Below are positions 16,418-23,572 of a DNA stretch of 64,000 nucleotides, piece by piece; the stretch's first letter is position 1; every line of letters starts with the position of its first letter. Position numbers and translations under genes: made by a program. This DNA comes from Thiocapsa roseilacustris (GTDB lineage Bacteria; Pseudomonadota; Gammaproteobacteria; Chromatiales; Chromatiaceae). Below the pieces are notes generated by a model that saw nothing but the letters and a program-made list of their open reading frames with translations, had not been told where the DNA came from and did no database searches. Location of the stretch: positions 104,527 through 168,526 of the forward strand of contig NZ_JBBWVE010000012.1 of the NCBI RefSeq assembly GCF_041903755.1, given 5' to 3'.

Positions 16418-18250
16418 ATGACACCCAAGACCTTGACCGACGCACTGCCGATCGTCGCCGCCGCCTACGGGCGCAAGTTCGGTATCCCCGTAAGGGTCGG
16501 CGGCACGCAGGCCCTCACCGACGGGGGCGTGATCGTCATTCCCGCGATCGGGACCGACCCGACGGCTCGGACGCTGGCGTGGGGCTATCTGGCCCACGAA
16601 GCGGCCCATGTCCGCTATACGGACTTCGCCCTGCCGAGGGCACACACGCCGCTGGAGCGGTTTATCCAAGGCGTCATCGAAGACATCCGGATCGAGGGCG
16701 AGCTGATCGCCGTCTATCCGGGGACCCGCAGGACGCTCGACGCGGTCGTGGCCGCTCTGGTAGCCGACGGGTCGTTGTCGGCGGTCTGCGAGACCGAGCC
16801 TCCGTCCGACATCCTCGGCAACGGGTTCCTCGCCCTGGCCCGGCATCGCTACCGCAAGCAGGAGGCGCTGGCGAGCCACGCCAAGGAGGCCGACCGCGTC
16901 ATGCGGACGGTCTTCCAAACACGCTTCGTCCATCGGCTGCAGGGACTCATGTCCGAGATCCCGCGGCTGGCGAGCACGGCGGCGTCGATCGACCTCGCCC
17001 GGAGGATCGTCGGGTTGATCGAGGAGGAATCGCAAGAGCCGCCGCCTCAGGCGCCGCAACAGTCCGACGCGGAGCGCGACGCGGGCTGCGACCCGGAATC
17101 CGATCCTGACGCCGGGAACGGAGCGGGGCAAGACGACGACGATGCTCAGGAAACGTCCACGGACAGTCCGTCCGGAGACGACGCCGAAAAGGGTGATGCC
17201 GGAGACGGAGGATCCGAGAACGGCGCATCGGCAGGCGATGGAGGAGAGGATCGGGACGAGGAGGACGAAAAGGGCCAAGACGGTCGAAGTACCGACTCCG
17301 GGACAGGCTCGTCCGAACAGAGCCTGAACCAGGGTCGAGAGACCGAGCAGACCAACGACCCCGACAGCACCACGACAGGCAACGACGCCGGCCGTGCACT
17401 GCAGCAGGCGCTCTCCGCCACCGACGCCGACCTTCCGGAGGATCTCTTCGCGTCAGTCGCCCAAGCTCTGAACGGGCAACACCGCGATCCGGCGACGCTG
17501 CTTCCCGCAGCGGAGGCGTACCTCGGGGACGTGCAATCGGGACGGATGGCCCTGGACCGCGTCAAGGGACACTCCGCGAAGCTCGCCGCACGTCTACAGG
17601 GCTTGATCGAGACCCACACCCTGGAACGCGCCCGAGCGGGTCGTCGCGGACGATCCTTGAGTCCACGTCACCTGCACCGCGCCGGTGTCGGCGACCCACG
17701 GGTGTTCCGGATCCGGGAGCAGGCGATCGCGCCGAATACGGCGCTGCATCTGCTGGTGGATCTGTCCTCGTCCATGAGTGCAGGCCGAGATGCGATCGCG
17801 TTGGATGCCGCCGCGGCGTTGGCGTTGGCGCTGGAGCCCGTCAAAGGCGTCTCGCGCGCGGTGACGGCGTTCCCGAGCCTGCAGGGTCACGCGGAGAAGG
17901 TGACTCGGATCCTGACGCACGGCGAGCGGACGGCGTCCCGCGTCGGGGCGTTCGTCCAACGCGGTCGCGGCGGCACGCCGATGACCGGGGCGCTGTGGTT
18001 CGCCGCAGCGGATCTGCTGGCCCGTCGCGAGACTCGCAAGGTGATCATCACCCTCACCGACGGAGAACCCGACGACAGGCGCACCGCCGCCGACCTGATC
18101 GAACGGGCCGGCGCGGCCGGCATCGAGATGATCGGCGTGGGCATCGCCGTGGACGTCGGGCGTCTGTTCCCGATCGCCGTGCGCATCGATGCCGTAGCGG
18201 ACCTGAAGAGCGCGCTGTTCGGGATTGCCGAGCAGCTTCTCCTGACCTGA
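16418..18250 (+). CDS. CobT-like VWA-domain protein
   Basis: A 610-residue protein. The N-terminal domain holds 'LAHEAAHVRYTDF', a HExxH-like zinc-binding motif as seen in CobT/VWA proteins, followed by 'GVIEDIRIEGEL'. The middle (about residues 205-330) is a very acidic, Ser/Asp/Glu-rich linker. The C-terminal part is a von Willebrand A domain with a complete MIDAS: 'LLVDLSSSMSAG' (DxSxS), a Thr in 'RGGTPMTGALW' and Asp in 'ITLTDGEPDD'. Together with the CobS-like ATPase at 13842 it makes a MoxR-VWA pair, like CobS/CobT of cobalt chelatase, but there are no cobalamin genes here. On ICEs the pair more likely remodels a DNA-bound complex. It follows a conserved leader and has no overlap with neighbours. 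Confidence 0.8.
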   Translation: MTPKTLTDALPIVAAAYGRKFGIPVRVGGTQALTDGGVIVIPAIGTDPTARTLAWGYLAHEAAHVRYTDFALPRAHTPLERFIQGVIEDIRIEGELIAVYPGTRRTLDAVVAALVADGSLSAVCETEPPSDILGNGFLALARHRYRKQEALASHAKEADRVMRTVFQTRFVHRLQGLMSEIPRLASTAASIDLARRIVGLIEEESQEPPPQAPQQSDAERDAGCDPESDPDAGNGAGQDDDDAQETSTDSPSGDDAEKGDAGDGGSENGASAGDGGEDRDEEDEKGQDGRSTDSGTGSSEQSLNQGRETEQTNDPDSTTTGNDAGRALQQALSATDADLPEDLFASVAQALNGQHRDPATLLPAAEAYLGDVQSGRMALDRVKGHSAKLAARLQGLIETHTLERARAGRRGRSLSPRHLHRAGVGDPRVFRIREQAIAPNTALHLLVDLSSSMSAGRDAIALDAAAALALALEPVKGVSRAVTAFPSLQGHAEKVTRILTHGERTASRVGAFVQRGRGGTPMTGALWFAAADLLARRETRKVIITLTDGEPDDRRTAADLIERAGAAGIEMIGVGIAVDVGRLFPIAVRIDAVADLKSALFGIAEQLLLT

Positions 18251-18447
18251 ACTGACCCCAGCCGTCGGGACCTCGATCGGCCGTCCACCGCGGACGGCCG
18301 GTCCGGGTCCGGGAGGTGTGCTCGCCGTGGACGCGCTCGCGCGTTCATCGCCAGCACGGTTCCCCGGATCCTCGCTGCCGAGGATCCCCGAGAAGCGGTC
18401 GCTGGCCGCCCGGTCCACCGGAAACACAGCCGAACCCACTGATCCAA

Positions 18448-18512
18448 TCCACCCCGCGGGGAGAGGCACTCTCCCGCGGGGACGGTGCGTCTCCCCTTCA
18501 CCGGAGAGACGC
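18448..18512 (+). promoter_or_regulatory. Structured 5' leader of the methylase-like gene (repeat family copy 6)
   Basis: 'atccaccc' then hairpin 1, cgcgggGAGAG with CTCTCccgcg (about 18455-18478, one bulged G). 'GCGTCTCcCC' (18487-18496) pairs with 'GGaGAGACGC' (18503-18512): nine base pairs around the recurrent C-A mismatch, hiding the ribosome binding site up to ATG 18513. Confidence 0.7.
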
Positions 18513-19298
18513 ATGTCCACACCCCACCCCGCCCGCGCGCTTGCGGGCATGATCGAAACCCTCGCACGTCGCGGCGACCATCGCCCCGATGAATGGCTGC
18601 GCTTCCTGACCATGGATGTCCTCGCCGGCTTCGGCGAGCGACTCGAAACCCCCTGGGACGAGCGGCGCCACACAGCGCTGTTCGAGCTCTCCGGCCTCTA
18701 CGGACGGCTCGTCGCCGAGAACCCCTGGCGCGACATCCTGGGCGCCGTCTACATGGAGCTCAGCGCGCACGGCCAACGCAAATGGATGGGGCAGTACTTC
18801 ACGCCCCAGTCGGTCGCGGATTTCATGGCCGAGATCAACACCGGCGATCTGGATCCGTCCGCCCATCCGAAGGACCGCTTCGTCACGGTCCTGGAGCCGA
18901 CCAGCGGTGCGGGAATCCTGCTGCTGTCGGTCTGCAACAGCGTCGCGACGACACACGGTGCCGAGGCGCTGCGGCGTCTGTCGCTCACGGCGATCGATCT
19001 GGATCCGCTGTGCGCACGCATGACCGCCTGCCAGCTGCTCGCCAATGCGGCCCTGCACGGCCCGCTCGGGGAGATCCTGGTCTACCGCGGCAACGCGCTC
19101 GGCAACCCGGCCGATCTGGAGGTGGTGACGCATCGCCTCGCCGCACCCCGACGCGTCGCAGGCCGTCCCGAGCCGATCCCCGAGGTCCTCCCGGCCCTCG
19201 CACCACAACGCCTCGCGGCCGTCATGGCGGCCACCGAGAGCCGTCAGTTGAGCCTCTTCGACGACGCGGCCTTGCCGTCGCTGCAACGCACGGCCTAA
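18513..19298 (+). CDS. N6-methylase-fold protein lacking a clear NPPY motif
   Basis: A 261-residue protein that begins right after the conserved leader. 'KWMGQYFTPQSVADFMAEI' and 'VLEPTSGAGILLLSV' are the lead-in and AdoMet-binding motif I of type I HsdM-like adenine methylases, and 'LTAIDLDPLCARMTACQLL' is motif II-like. The catalytic (D/N)PP(Y/F) motif expected about 60-80 residues later is absent; at that place the sequence is 'RGNALGNPADLEVV'. The protein is also about half the length of HsdM. It may therefore bind AdoMet or DNA without methylating, or use a variant motif. Similar short methylase-like genes occur in ICE maintenance modules. Possible protection of the element from restriction is an inference. 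Confidence 0.7.
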   Translation: MSTPHPARALAGMIETLARRGDHRPDEWLRFLTMDVLAGFGERLETPWDERRHTALFELSGLYGRLVAENPWRDILGAVYMELSAHGQRKWMGQYFTPQSVADFMAEINTGDLDPSAHPKDRFVTVLEPTSGAGILLLSVCNSVATTHGAEALRRLSLTAIDLDPLCARMTACQLLANAALHGPLGEILVYRGNALGNPADLEVVTHRLAAPRRVAGRPEPIPEVLPALAPQRLAAVMAATESRQLSLFDDAALPSLQRTA

Positions 19299-19308
19299 CC
19301 CGACAGCC

Positions 19309-19379
19309 ATCCACCCCGCGGGGACACCCTTCCCCGCACGGGGGACGTGTCTCCCCGCTTGACCCCGGAGACACATCCC
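19309..19379 (+). promoter_or_regulatory. Structured 5' leader of radC (repeat family copy 7)
   Basis: 'atccaccc' and hairpin 1, gcgggg with ccccgc (about 19318-19337). 'GTGTCTCC' (19347-19354) is perfectly complementary over eight bases to 'GGAGACAC' (19367-19374), which contains the ribosome binding site. Here a T-A pair replaces the C-A mismatch of other copies. Its position before radC recalls the published radC RNA motif. Confidence 0.7.
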
Positions 19380-19883
19380 ATGAAGAAACCCCAGCTGTCA
19401 CTCCCCCTGGAACCCGACCACATGCGCCGGGCCGACCTGCCGGAAAGCGATCGAGAGCTGGTGGCCAACGCCATCCGCTGCCTGGAGCAGAAGTACCTGG
19501 TCAAGCAGGACTGCCTGACCAATCCGGAGGCCACGCGCAACTTCCTCAAGCTGCGGCTCTACGGCCTGCACTACGAGGTCTTCGCCTGCCTGTATCTGGA
19601 CAACCGCCATCGCGTCATCCGCTACGAGGAGCTGTTCCGCGGCACCATCGACGGGGCCAGCGTCCACCCCAGAGAGGTCTTGCGCAAGGTGGTGGAGACC
19701 GGTGCGGCGGCGGTCATCTTCGCCCACAACCATCCCTCGGGCGTTCCCGAGCCCTCCCAAGCCGATCTGCGCCTCACCCAGCGCCTGCGCGAAGGTCTGT
19801 CGCTGTTCGACGTGCGGGTGATCGATCACATGATCGTCGGCGACGGCGAGGCCGTCTCCATGGCCGAGCGCGGCGTGCTCTGA
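19380..19883 (+). CDS. radC: RadC-family JAB-domain protein
   Basis: A 167-residue protein, about the length of ICE- and plasmid-borne RadC proteins, which lack the N-terminal HhH part of chromosomal RadC. The JAMM metal-binding motif is complete: 'AAAVIFAHNHPSGVPEPSQAD' contains the HxH, Ser and Asp ligands, and the upstream Glu lies in 'RYEELFRGTIDGASVHPREV'. RadC-like proteins of mobile elements are common in ICEs and sometimes called anti-restriction proteins, but their substrate is unproven. The start follows the leader at 19309-19379. A perfect 12-bp palindrome, ggtcgatcgacc (19885-19896), sits just after the stop codon. Confidence 0.85.
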   Translation: MKKPQLSLPLEPDHMRRADLPESDRELVANAIRCLEQKYLVKQDCLTNPEATRNFLKLRLYGLHYEVFACLYLDNRHRVIRYEELFRGTIDGASVHPREVLRKVVETGAAAVIFAHNHPSGVPEPSQADLRLTQRLREGLSLFDVRVIDHMIVGDGEAVSMAERGVL

Positions 19884-19914
19884 CGGTCGATCGACCATCG
19901 CAAGGAACCCGATC

Positions 19915-19982
19915 CATCCACCCCGCGGGGCCGATCTCCCCGTCGGGGAGGTGTGCCCCGCCCGACCTCGGAGACACACCGC
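19915..19982 (+). promoter_or_regulatory. Structured 5' leader of the primase-like gene (repeat family copy 8)
   Basis: 'atccaccc' and hairpin 1, gcgggg with cccc/gtcggggag (19925-19950). 'GGTGTG' (19950-19955) pairs with 'CACACC' (19975-19980) immediately 3' of 'GGAGA' and before ATG 19983; a C-A mismatch follows inside the helix as in other copies. Confidence 0.6.
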
Positions 19983-21032
19983 ATGAACCACTCGAGACGA
20001 CAGATGACCATCGACGCACGCACCGTCCGCGAACAGGCCCGCGGACGCTGGATCGGCATCCTCGGTCGGCTCGCGCCGACCCTGGAGTCTGCACTGGCCC
20101 GTCCGGGTCGACACGTGCCCTGCCCGGTCCACGGCGGATCGGACGGGTTCCGGGTCTTCCGCGATGTGGCGGAAACCGGCGGCGGGATCTGCAACAGCTG
20201 CGGCCCCCGGCGCGACGGCTTCGCGTTGCTGATGTGGGCCAACGCTTGGGGCTTTCGCGAGACCTTGGAGGCGGTCGCCAGGGATCTGGGGCTCGACACG
20301 GGACACCCGCAGTCGATCGCAGCGCGACCGAGACCCGTCGTTGTAGTCCCACGCACGGATCAAGACCCGACCATGGCAGAGGCCGCGCTTCGGCGCGTCT
20401 GGTCCGAGACCCTGGACCCCGACGACCGACAGGCACTCCCGCTGCGGCGGTATCTGTCCCGGCGCGGCATCGATGCCGAACCCGACCCGCGCGTGCTCCG
20501 GTTTCATCCGGGGCTCGCCTACTACGCCGGCACGACGCGCATCGCGACCTTCCCGGCGCTGGTGGCCAAGGTGTCGGATGCCGAGGGTCGCTCGGTGTCG
20601 CTGCACCGGATCTACCTCGACCGCGCGGGACACAAGGCCCCGGTCGCGCATCCGAAGAAGATGATGCCGCCGATCGGCACGCTCTGCGGGGGAGCCGTGC
20701 GGCTCTACCCGGCCGGTCCGACACTGGGGATCACCGAAGGCATCGAGACCGCGCTGGTGATCCGCCAGCGCACCGCGATGCCGGTCTGGGCCGGGATCTC
20801 CGCGACCCTGCTGCAGCGGTTCGTGCCGCCGCCCGGGGTCGACCTGGTCGTGATCTGGGCCGATCTGGATCGCTCGGGAGCCGGGGAGCAGGCCGCCCTC
20901 GCGCTGCGCGAGCGACTTGTCTCCCGAGGCATCCGGGTGGCTCTGCACCTGCCGAAAGGGCCGATCCCGGTGGGGAGCAAAAGTCTCGACTGGTGCGACC
21001 TGTGGCGCCTCGACCTGCGCGCGGTGGCCTGA
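19983..21032 (+). CDS. Zinc-finger/Toprim primase-like protein
   Basis: A 349-residue protein. The N-terminal part has a CHC2-like zinc ribbon ('HVPCPVHGGSDGFRVF' and 'GGGICNSCGPRRDG'), as in phage P4 alpha-type primases. The C-terminal half resembles a Toprim domain of the DUF7146/Toprim_3 type: 'LGITEGIETALVI' gives the Glu and 'VIWADLDRSGAGEQAALAL' the DxD. No helicase P-loop is present, so this is the priming module alone. In an ICE it would prime the complementary strand after transfer or during element replication. It is the last large gene of the module before the terminator at 21103. The start follows the conserved leader. Confidence 0.75.
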   Translation: MNHSRRQMTIDARTVREQARGRWIGILGRLAPTLESALARPGRHVPCPVHGGSDGFRVFRDVAETGGGICNSCGPRRDGFALLMWANAWGFRETLEAVARDLGLDTGHPQSIAARPRPVVVVPRTDQDPTMAEAALRRVWSETLDPDDRQALPLRRYLSRRGIDAEPDPRVLRFHPGLAYYAGTTRIATFPALVAKVSDAEGRSVSLHRIYLDRAGHKAPVAHPKKMMPPIGTLCGGAVRLYPAGPTLGITEGIETALVIRQRTAMPVWAGISATLLQRFVPPPGVDLVVIWADLDRSGAGEQAALALRERLVSRGIRVALHLPKGPIPVGSKSLDWCDLWRLDLRAVA

Positions 21033-21102
21033 CCAAACGGTGAACGCATCGACCGGCACCCCCGAGGGTGCGCGGTCGGCGAGGTGACCCGTCAACCCAA
21101 GC

Positions 21103-21138
21103 AAACCCGCCGTGGCGAAAGCGCCGGCGGGTTTTTTG
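21103..21138 (+). terminator. Rho-independent terminator of the recombination module
   Basis: aacccgccg (21104-21112) pairs with cggcgggtt (21124-21132), a 9-bp GC-rich stem with a short loop, followed by a run of T (tttttgtt). It lies 70 bases after the primase-like gene and would end the long rightward transcript. Confidence 0.8.
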
Positions 21139-21198
21139 TTGCGGCATCGAGCGGCGCGCGATACTGAACCCCTTTTGGCTACTCACCGACGATGCCCG

Positions 21199-21459
21199 AT
21201 GCCCGAGACGACAATGCTTGATTGGTTCGATGCCGGCAGTCGCGTCCTCGAAGGCGCTCGGACGCCCGAGCTGTTTCCGCCGCTCGACGACACGGACGCC
21301 CAGCGTGCGTGGCTCGCCGGGTTCGCGGGCGCTTGGGCGGAACGCAGCGGCGACGAATCCGCCGAGGATGCCCTGGTCGCGGCCCTGGAGGGGCGCCCTG
21401 CCCTGCTGAGACAGCTTTGGGAGCAGGGTCCGGGCAAGATCGCGCGCAGCTGGTCCTGA
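21199..21459 (+). CDS. Small unknown acidic protein
   Basis: An 86-residue protein, taken from 'MPETTMLDWFDAG'; the frame stays open upstream to 21112, but that part overlaps the terminator. A start at the second Met (21214) is equally possible. 'DAQRAWLAGFAGAWAERSGD' is loosely like small ICE proteins of the CrpP/ribosome-modulation-factor type, but the match is weak. No domain is claimed. Codon use is like that of the module. It lies alone after the terminator and before a convergent minus-strand gene. Confidence 0.5.
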   Translation: MPETTMLDWFDAGSRVLEGARTPELFPPLDDTDAQRAWLAGFAGAWAERSGDESAEDALVAALEGRPALLRQLWEQGPGKIARSWS

Positions 21460-21633
21460 CCCTGCGGTACCCACGCGCGTCGCCGGTCAAGACCGGAGCG
21501 GCGCCCGCTCCGACGGCGCGCGTTCGGTCCCCGGCCAGGCGGAGTCACTTAGAGCGCGCCCACGCAGACCTGTCGCCCGATGCACCGCACCTCGGCTTCC
21601 ACGGCGTTGGCGGACGGGGCAGGACTGCCTCAA

Positions 21634-22716
21634 TCATCGCAGAAAACGCCCTCGACGCGTCACGTGGTCAAAGCTCCAAACATGAGCGTTAGGGGCATGG
21701 GTGCAGCGGCCGACCAAGCGCCTGCCGAAAAACTCGATCCGACCGGATTCCACTCTGACGGCGCTGCGGCCGCTCCCCTTACCACAGAGCGGGCAATCGG
21801 CGACGTAGCGCGCGAGTCGTATCTTGGGCGACTCGATGCCCCTGGGGTCCCGCCGTAGTTCGAGCACGTTCTCGTCGAACCCGCTCCATGGCTGCCAGAA
21901 TATCGGTGCTTTCGCCACTCCATCTGTCACGAGCTGGACCCAGCGCCGCAAAAAAATCCAGGCAAGGAATCCTAGCCAGAGGGTCGCCATCGCATGTTGG
22001 AGGAATGCCAACGTGTTAGGAGTTGCGATGAGCAACCAAGCCCATAGCAGCGTCAAAAGCACGAGCAGATACCCTGACAAAGTCACTCCGGCCAGCAGCA
22101 CACCACCGGCCCAACTCCTCGTGGCCAGGCCGTCGACAGGTAGCCATTGAAAGATCTTCGGAATCGATATGTTCTCGGCCAGATACTCGATCTCCGGCAC
22201 ATAGGAAAATCGCACTCGTAGCTCGGTGTGCCGCGCGGCGCCGGTTGATTCGACCTGTCGTTCATCCTGGTTCGGCAGGTCAGCCAAGATAAGGCGGTAG
22301 ATGTTCGGCCTGCCCTTGCGGCCGGATTCTTTGTCGGGCTTGGCGTAGACACGCATTTCTTCATCACGAAAGCGCTGATGCAGCGCGCTGTCCTCTGCGT
22401 TGTCCTTGGTTGGCCAGATTTTTTCCGTGAGCCTCTTCCAGTGATTCCCGACCCGCACGTTCGACCGTTTCTCTGCGAACCAGACCGCGGCTTCCTTGTC
22501 TCCCTCTTCCGCCATCACCTTGGCGATGTCCTCCGCATACCAGCCGTCTTTGCCGTCAGGGCGGCCCCGCTCCTCAAGGCTGCAGAGGGCACGCAACACC
22601 AGAACAGGCTTTGTCTGGTCCCGCCAGCCCCAGTCTCGGTCCACGATTTCGCGCAGCACGGCTGCGGCGCGCTTCAGCAGCTCGGCATCATCGCGATCAG
22701 GCTGTTCAGCATCCAT
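21634..22716 (-). CDS. Unknown two-helix membrane protein with C-terminal zinc-knuckle-like motif
   Basis: A 360-residue protein started at 'MDAEQPDRDDAELLK'; in-frame codons upstream of 22716 lack gene-like features. Residues 1-150 are soluble and charged, with a winged-helix-like 'AEDIAKVMAEEGDKEAAVW' region. Two strong hydrophobic segments follow ('GGVLLAGVTLSGYLLVLLTL' and 'LQHAMATLWLGFLAWIFL'). The C-terminal domain contains 'VADCPLCGKGSG' and later 'GRCTH', possible zinc ligands. I do not recognise a family. It is convergent with the preceding small gene and divergent from the next, so it is an independent cargo gene, perhaps part of the defence island. Confidence 0.65.
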   Translation of the reverse strand: MDAEQPDRDDAELLKRAAAVLREIVDRDWGWRDQTKPVLVLRALCSLEERGRPDGKDGWYAEDIAKVMAEEGDKEAAVWFAEKRSNVRVGNHWKRLTEKIWPTKDNAEDSALHQRFRDEEMRVYAKPDKESGRKGRPNIYRLILADLPNQDERQVESTGAARHTELRVRFSYVPEIEYLAENISIPKIFQWLPVDGLATRSWAGGVLLAGVTLSGYLLVLLTLLWAWLLIATPNTLAFLQHAMATLWLGFLAWIFLRRWVQLVTDGVAKAPIFWQPWSGFDENVLELRRDPRGIESPKIRLARYVADCPLCGKGSGRSAVRVESGRIEFFGRRLVGRCTHAPNAHVWSFDHVTRRGRFLR

Positions 22717-22816
22717 TGATTCAGTTTCCAAAGTGTTTTGGTTCTGTTTCGTGCTCGGTGCGCCGCGCAGTCTTGGGTCGACCACGATCCCCAAGATCAA
22801 CCCGCGGAGGCTTACA

Positions 22817-23074
22817 GTGGAAGCGCAGAGCTCAAGTACGAAACCTAGACACCCACGTACCGCCCGCGAGCAAGGCAAGCTCGCATATCGCCAGGGCGTC
22901 GCCCTGTCCAAGAACCCGTTCCGGGACACCGGAGACCGTCTCGCCTGGACGGAAGGTTGGATCTATCAACGTACCCACTACCCGACCGCGCAGGATGCCA
23001 AGGAAGCAGCAGACGACGCCGATTGCCTGTCGCCGCGGGTTGGCGACGACGACGGCTACAAGGGTTACTGCTAA
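22817..23074 (+). CDS. CrpP/Rmf-like small basic protein
   Basis: An 85-residue protein. The GTG at 22817 is chosen because 'GGAGG' lies six bases upstream (22806-22810) and because the recognisable domain begins soon after. 'REQGKLAYRQGVALSKNPF' followed by 'LAWTEGWIYQR' matches the pattern of small ribosome-modulation-factor/CrpP-like proteins (A-x3-G repeats with an aromatic-Gly-Trp end), which are frequent on ICEs and integrated plasmids. CrpP has been linked to fluoroquinolone modification, but most members have no tested role. It stands just upstream of the BREX locus with a 290-base gap and is not part of that operon. Confidence 0.6.
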   Translation: MEAQSSSTKPRHPRTAREQGKLAYRQGVALSKNPFRDTGDRLAWTEGWIYQRTHYPTAQDAKEAADDADCLSPRVGDDDGYKGYC

Positions 23075-23365
23075 GGCCGAATCCGCCGCATCCGTCCGGG
23101 CGCGGCATCATCCTGAGCGCGAATCGTCATTTCTGCCGAGCGAATCCTGAGCGCGATGGGCGCTCAACGACCGTGCCTCTGCAAGGTGCTGTAGGTGCTC
23201 TCGCCGAGGGGATCGCCGCCTGAATCAACGGCCGTAGACACCGAGCCTGAACGATCCTCACCGACTGACGCCTGTTATGGTAGCATTGCGCCACTCACAA
23301 GAGGTGCGGAGTGCTGCCGGAATCAGCTCGCACCGTCCCAACCCGACCGTGAAGGGTATCCGTGC

Positions 23366-23572
23366 TTGAACACTGAGCGTTGGGTCTCCGTGGACGACGT
23401 GGCCGCCCACCTCGGGGTCACCAAAGACTCCATTTATCGTTGGATCGACAAGCGCGGGCTGCCCGCCCGGAAGATCGGCCGCCTCTGGAAGAGCAAGCTC
23501 TCGGAGGTCGATGCCTGGGTCGAAGCCGGCGGCGCTGTCGAGGACCAACGAGAGCAGCCTCGAGATCGATGA
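23366..23572 (+). CDS. Small HTH (excisionase/MerR-type) regulator before BREX
   Basis: A 68-residue protein with a helix-turn-helix of the excisionase/MerR class: 'VSVDDVAAHLGVTKDSIYRW' then 'RGLPARKIGRLWKSKLSEVD'. The TTG at 23366 is preferred because the domain begins right after it and 'GAAGGG' lies about ten bases upstream; the frame is open further upstream without domain signal. Its TGA overlaps the ATG of brxA (ATGA), so it is the first gene of the BREX operon. Many BREX loci start with a dedicated regulator (often WYL-domain BrxR); this one is much smaller, and likely an autoregulator of the operon. Confidence 0.7.
   Translation: MNTERWVSVDDVAAHLGVTKDSIYRWIDKRGLPARKIGRLWKSKLSEVDAWVEAGGAVEDQREQPRDR

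Noticed and set aside
14774..17278. Very long minus-strand frame (834 codons) opposite the CobS-like to VWA genes
   Set aside because: It is a shadow of high-GC plus-strand genes; the plus-strand proteins have complete motifs and leaders, while the antisense frame has none.
16418..18250. Cobalt chelatase CobT in cobalamin synthesis
   Set aside because: No other cobalamin genes are near, and the gene lies in an ICE module where CobS/CobT-like pairs are common without that role.
11300..19982. Repeated GGGG/CCCC leaders as a CRISPR array or dispersed REP elements
   Set aside because: Copies are far apart, each lies directly before a start codon, sequences differ but keep pairing; spacing and position do not fit CRISPR or REP.
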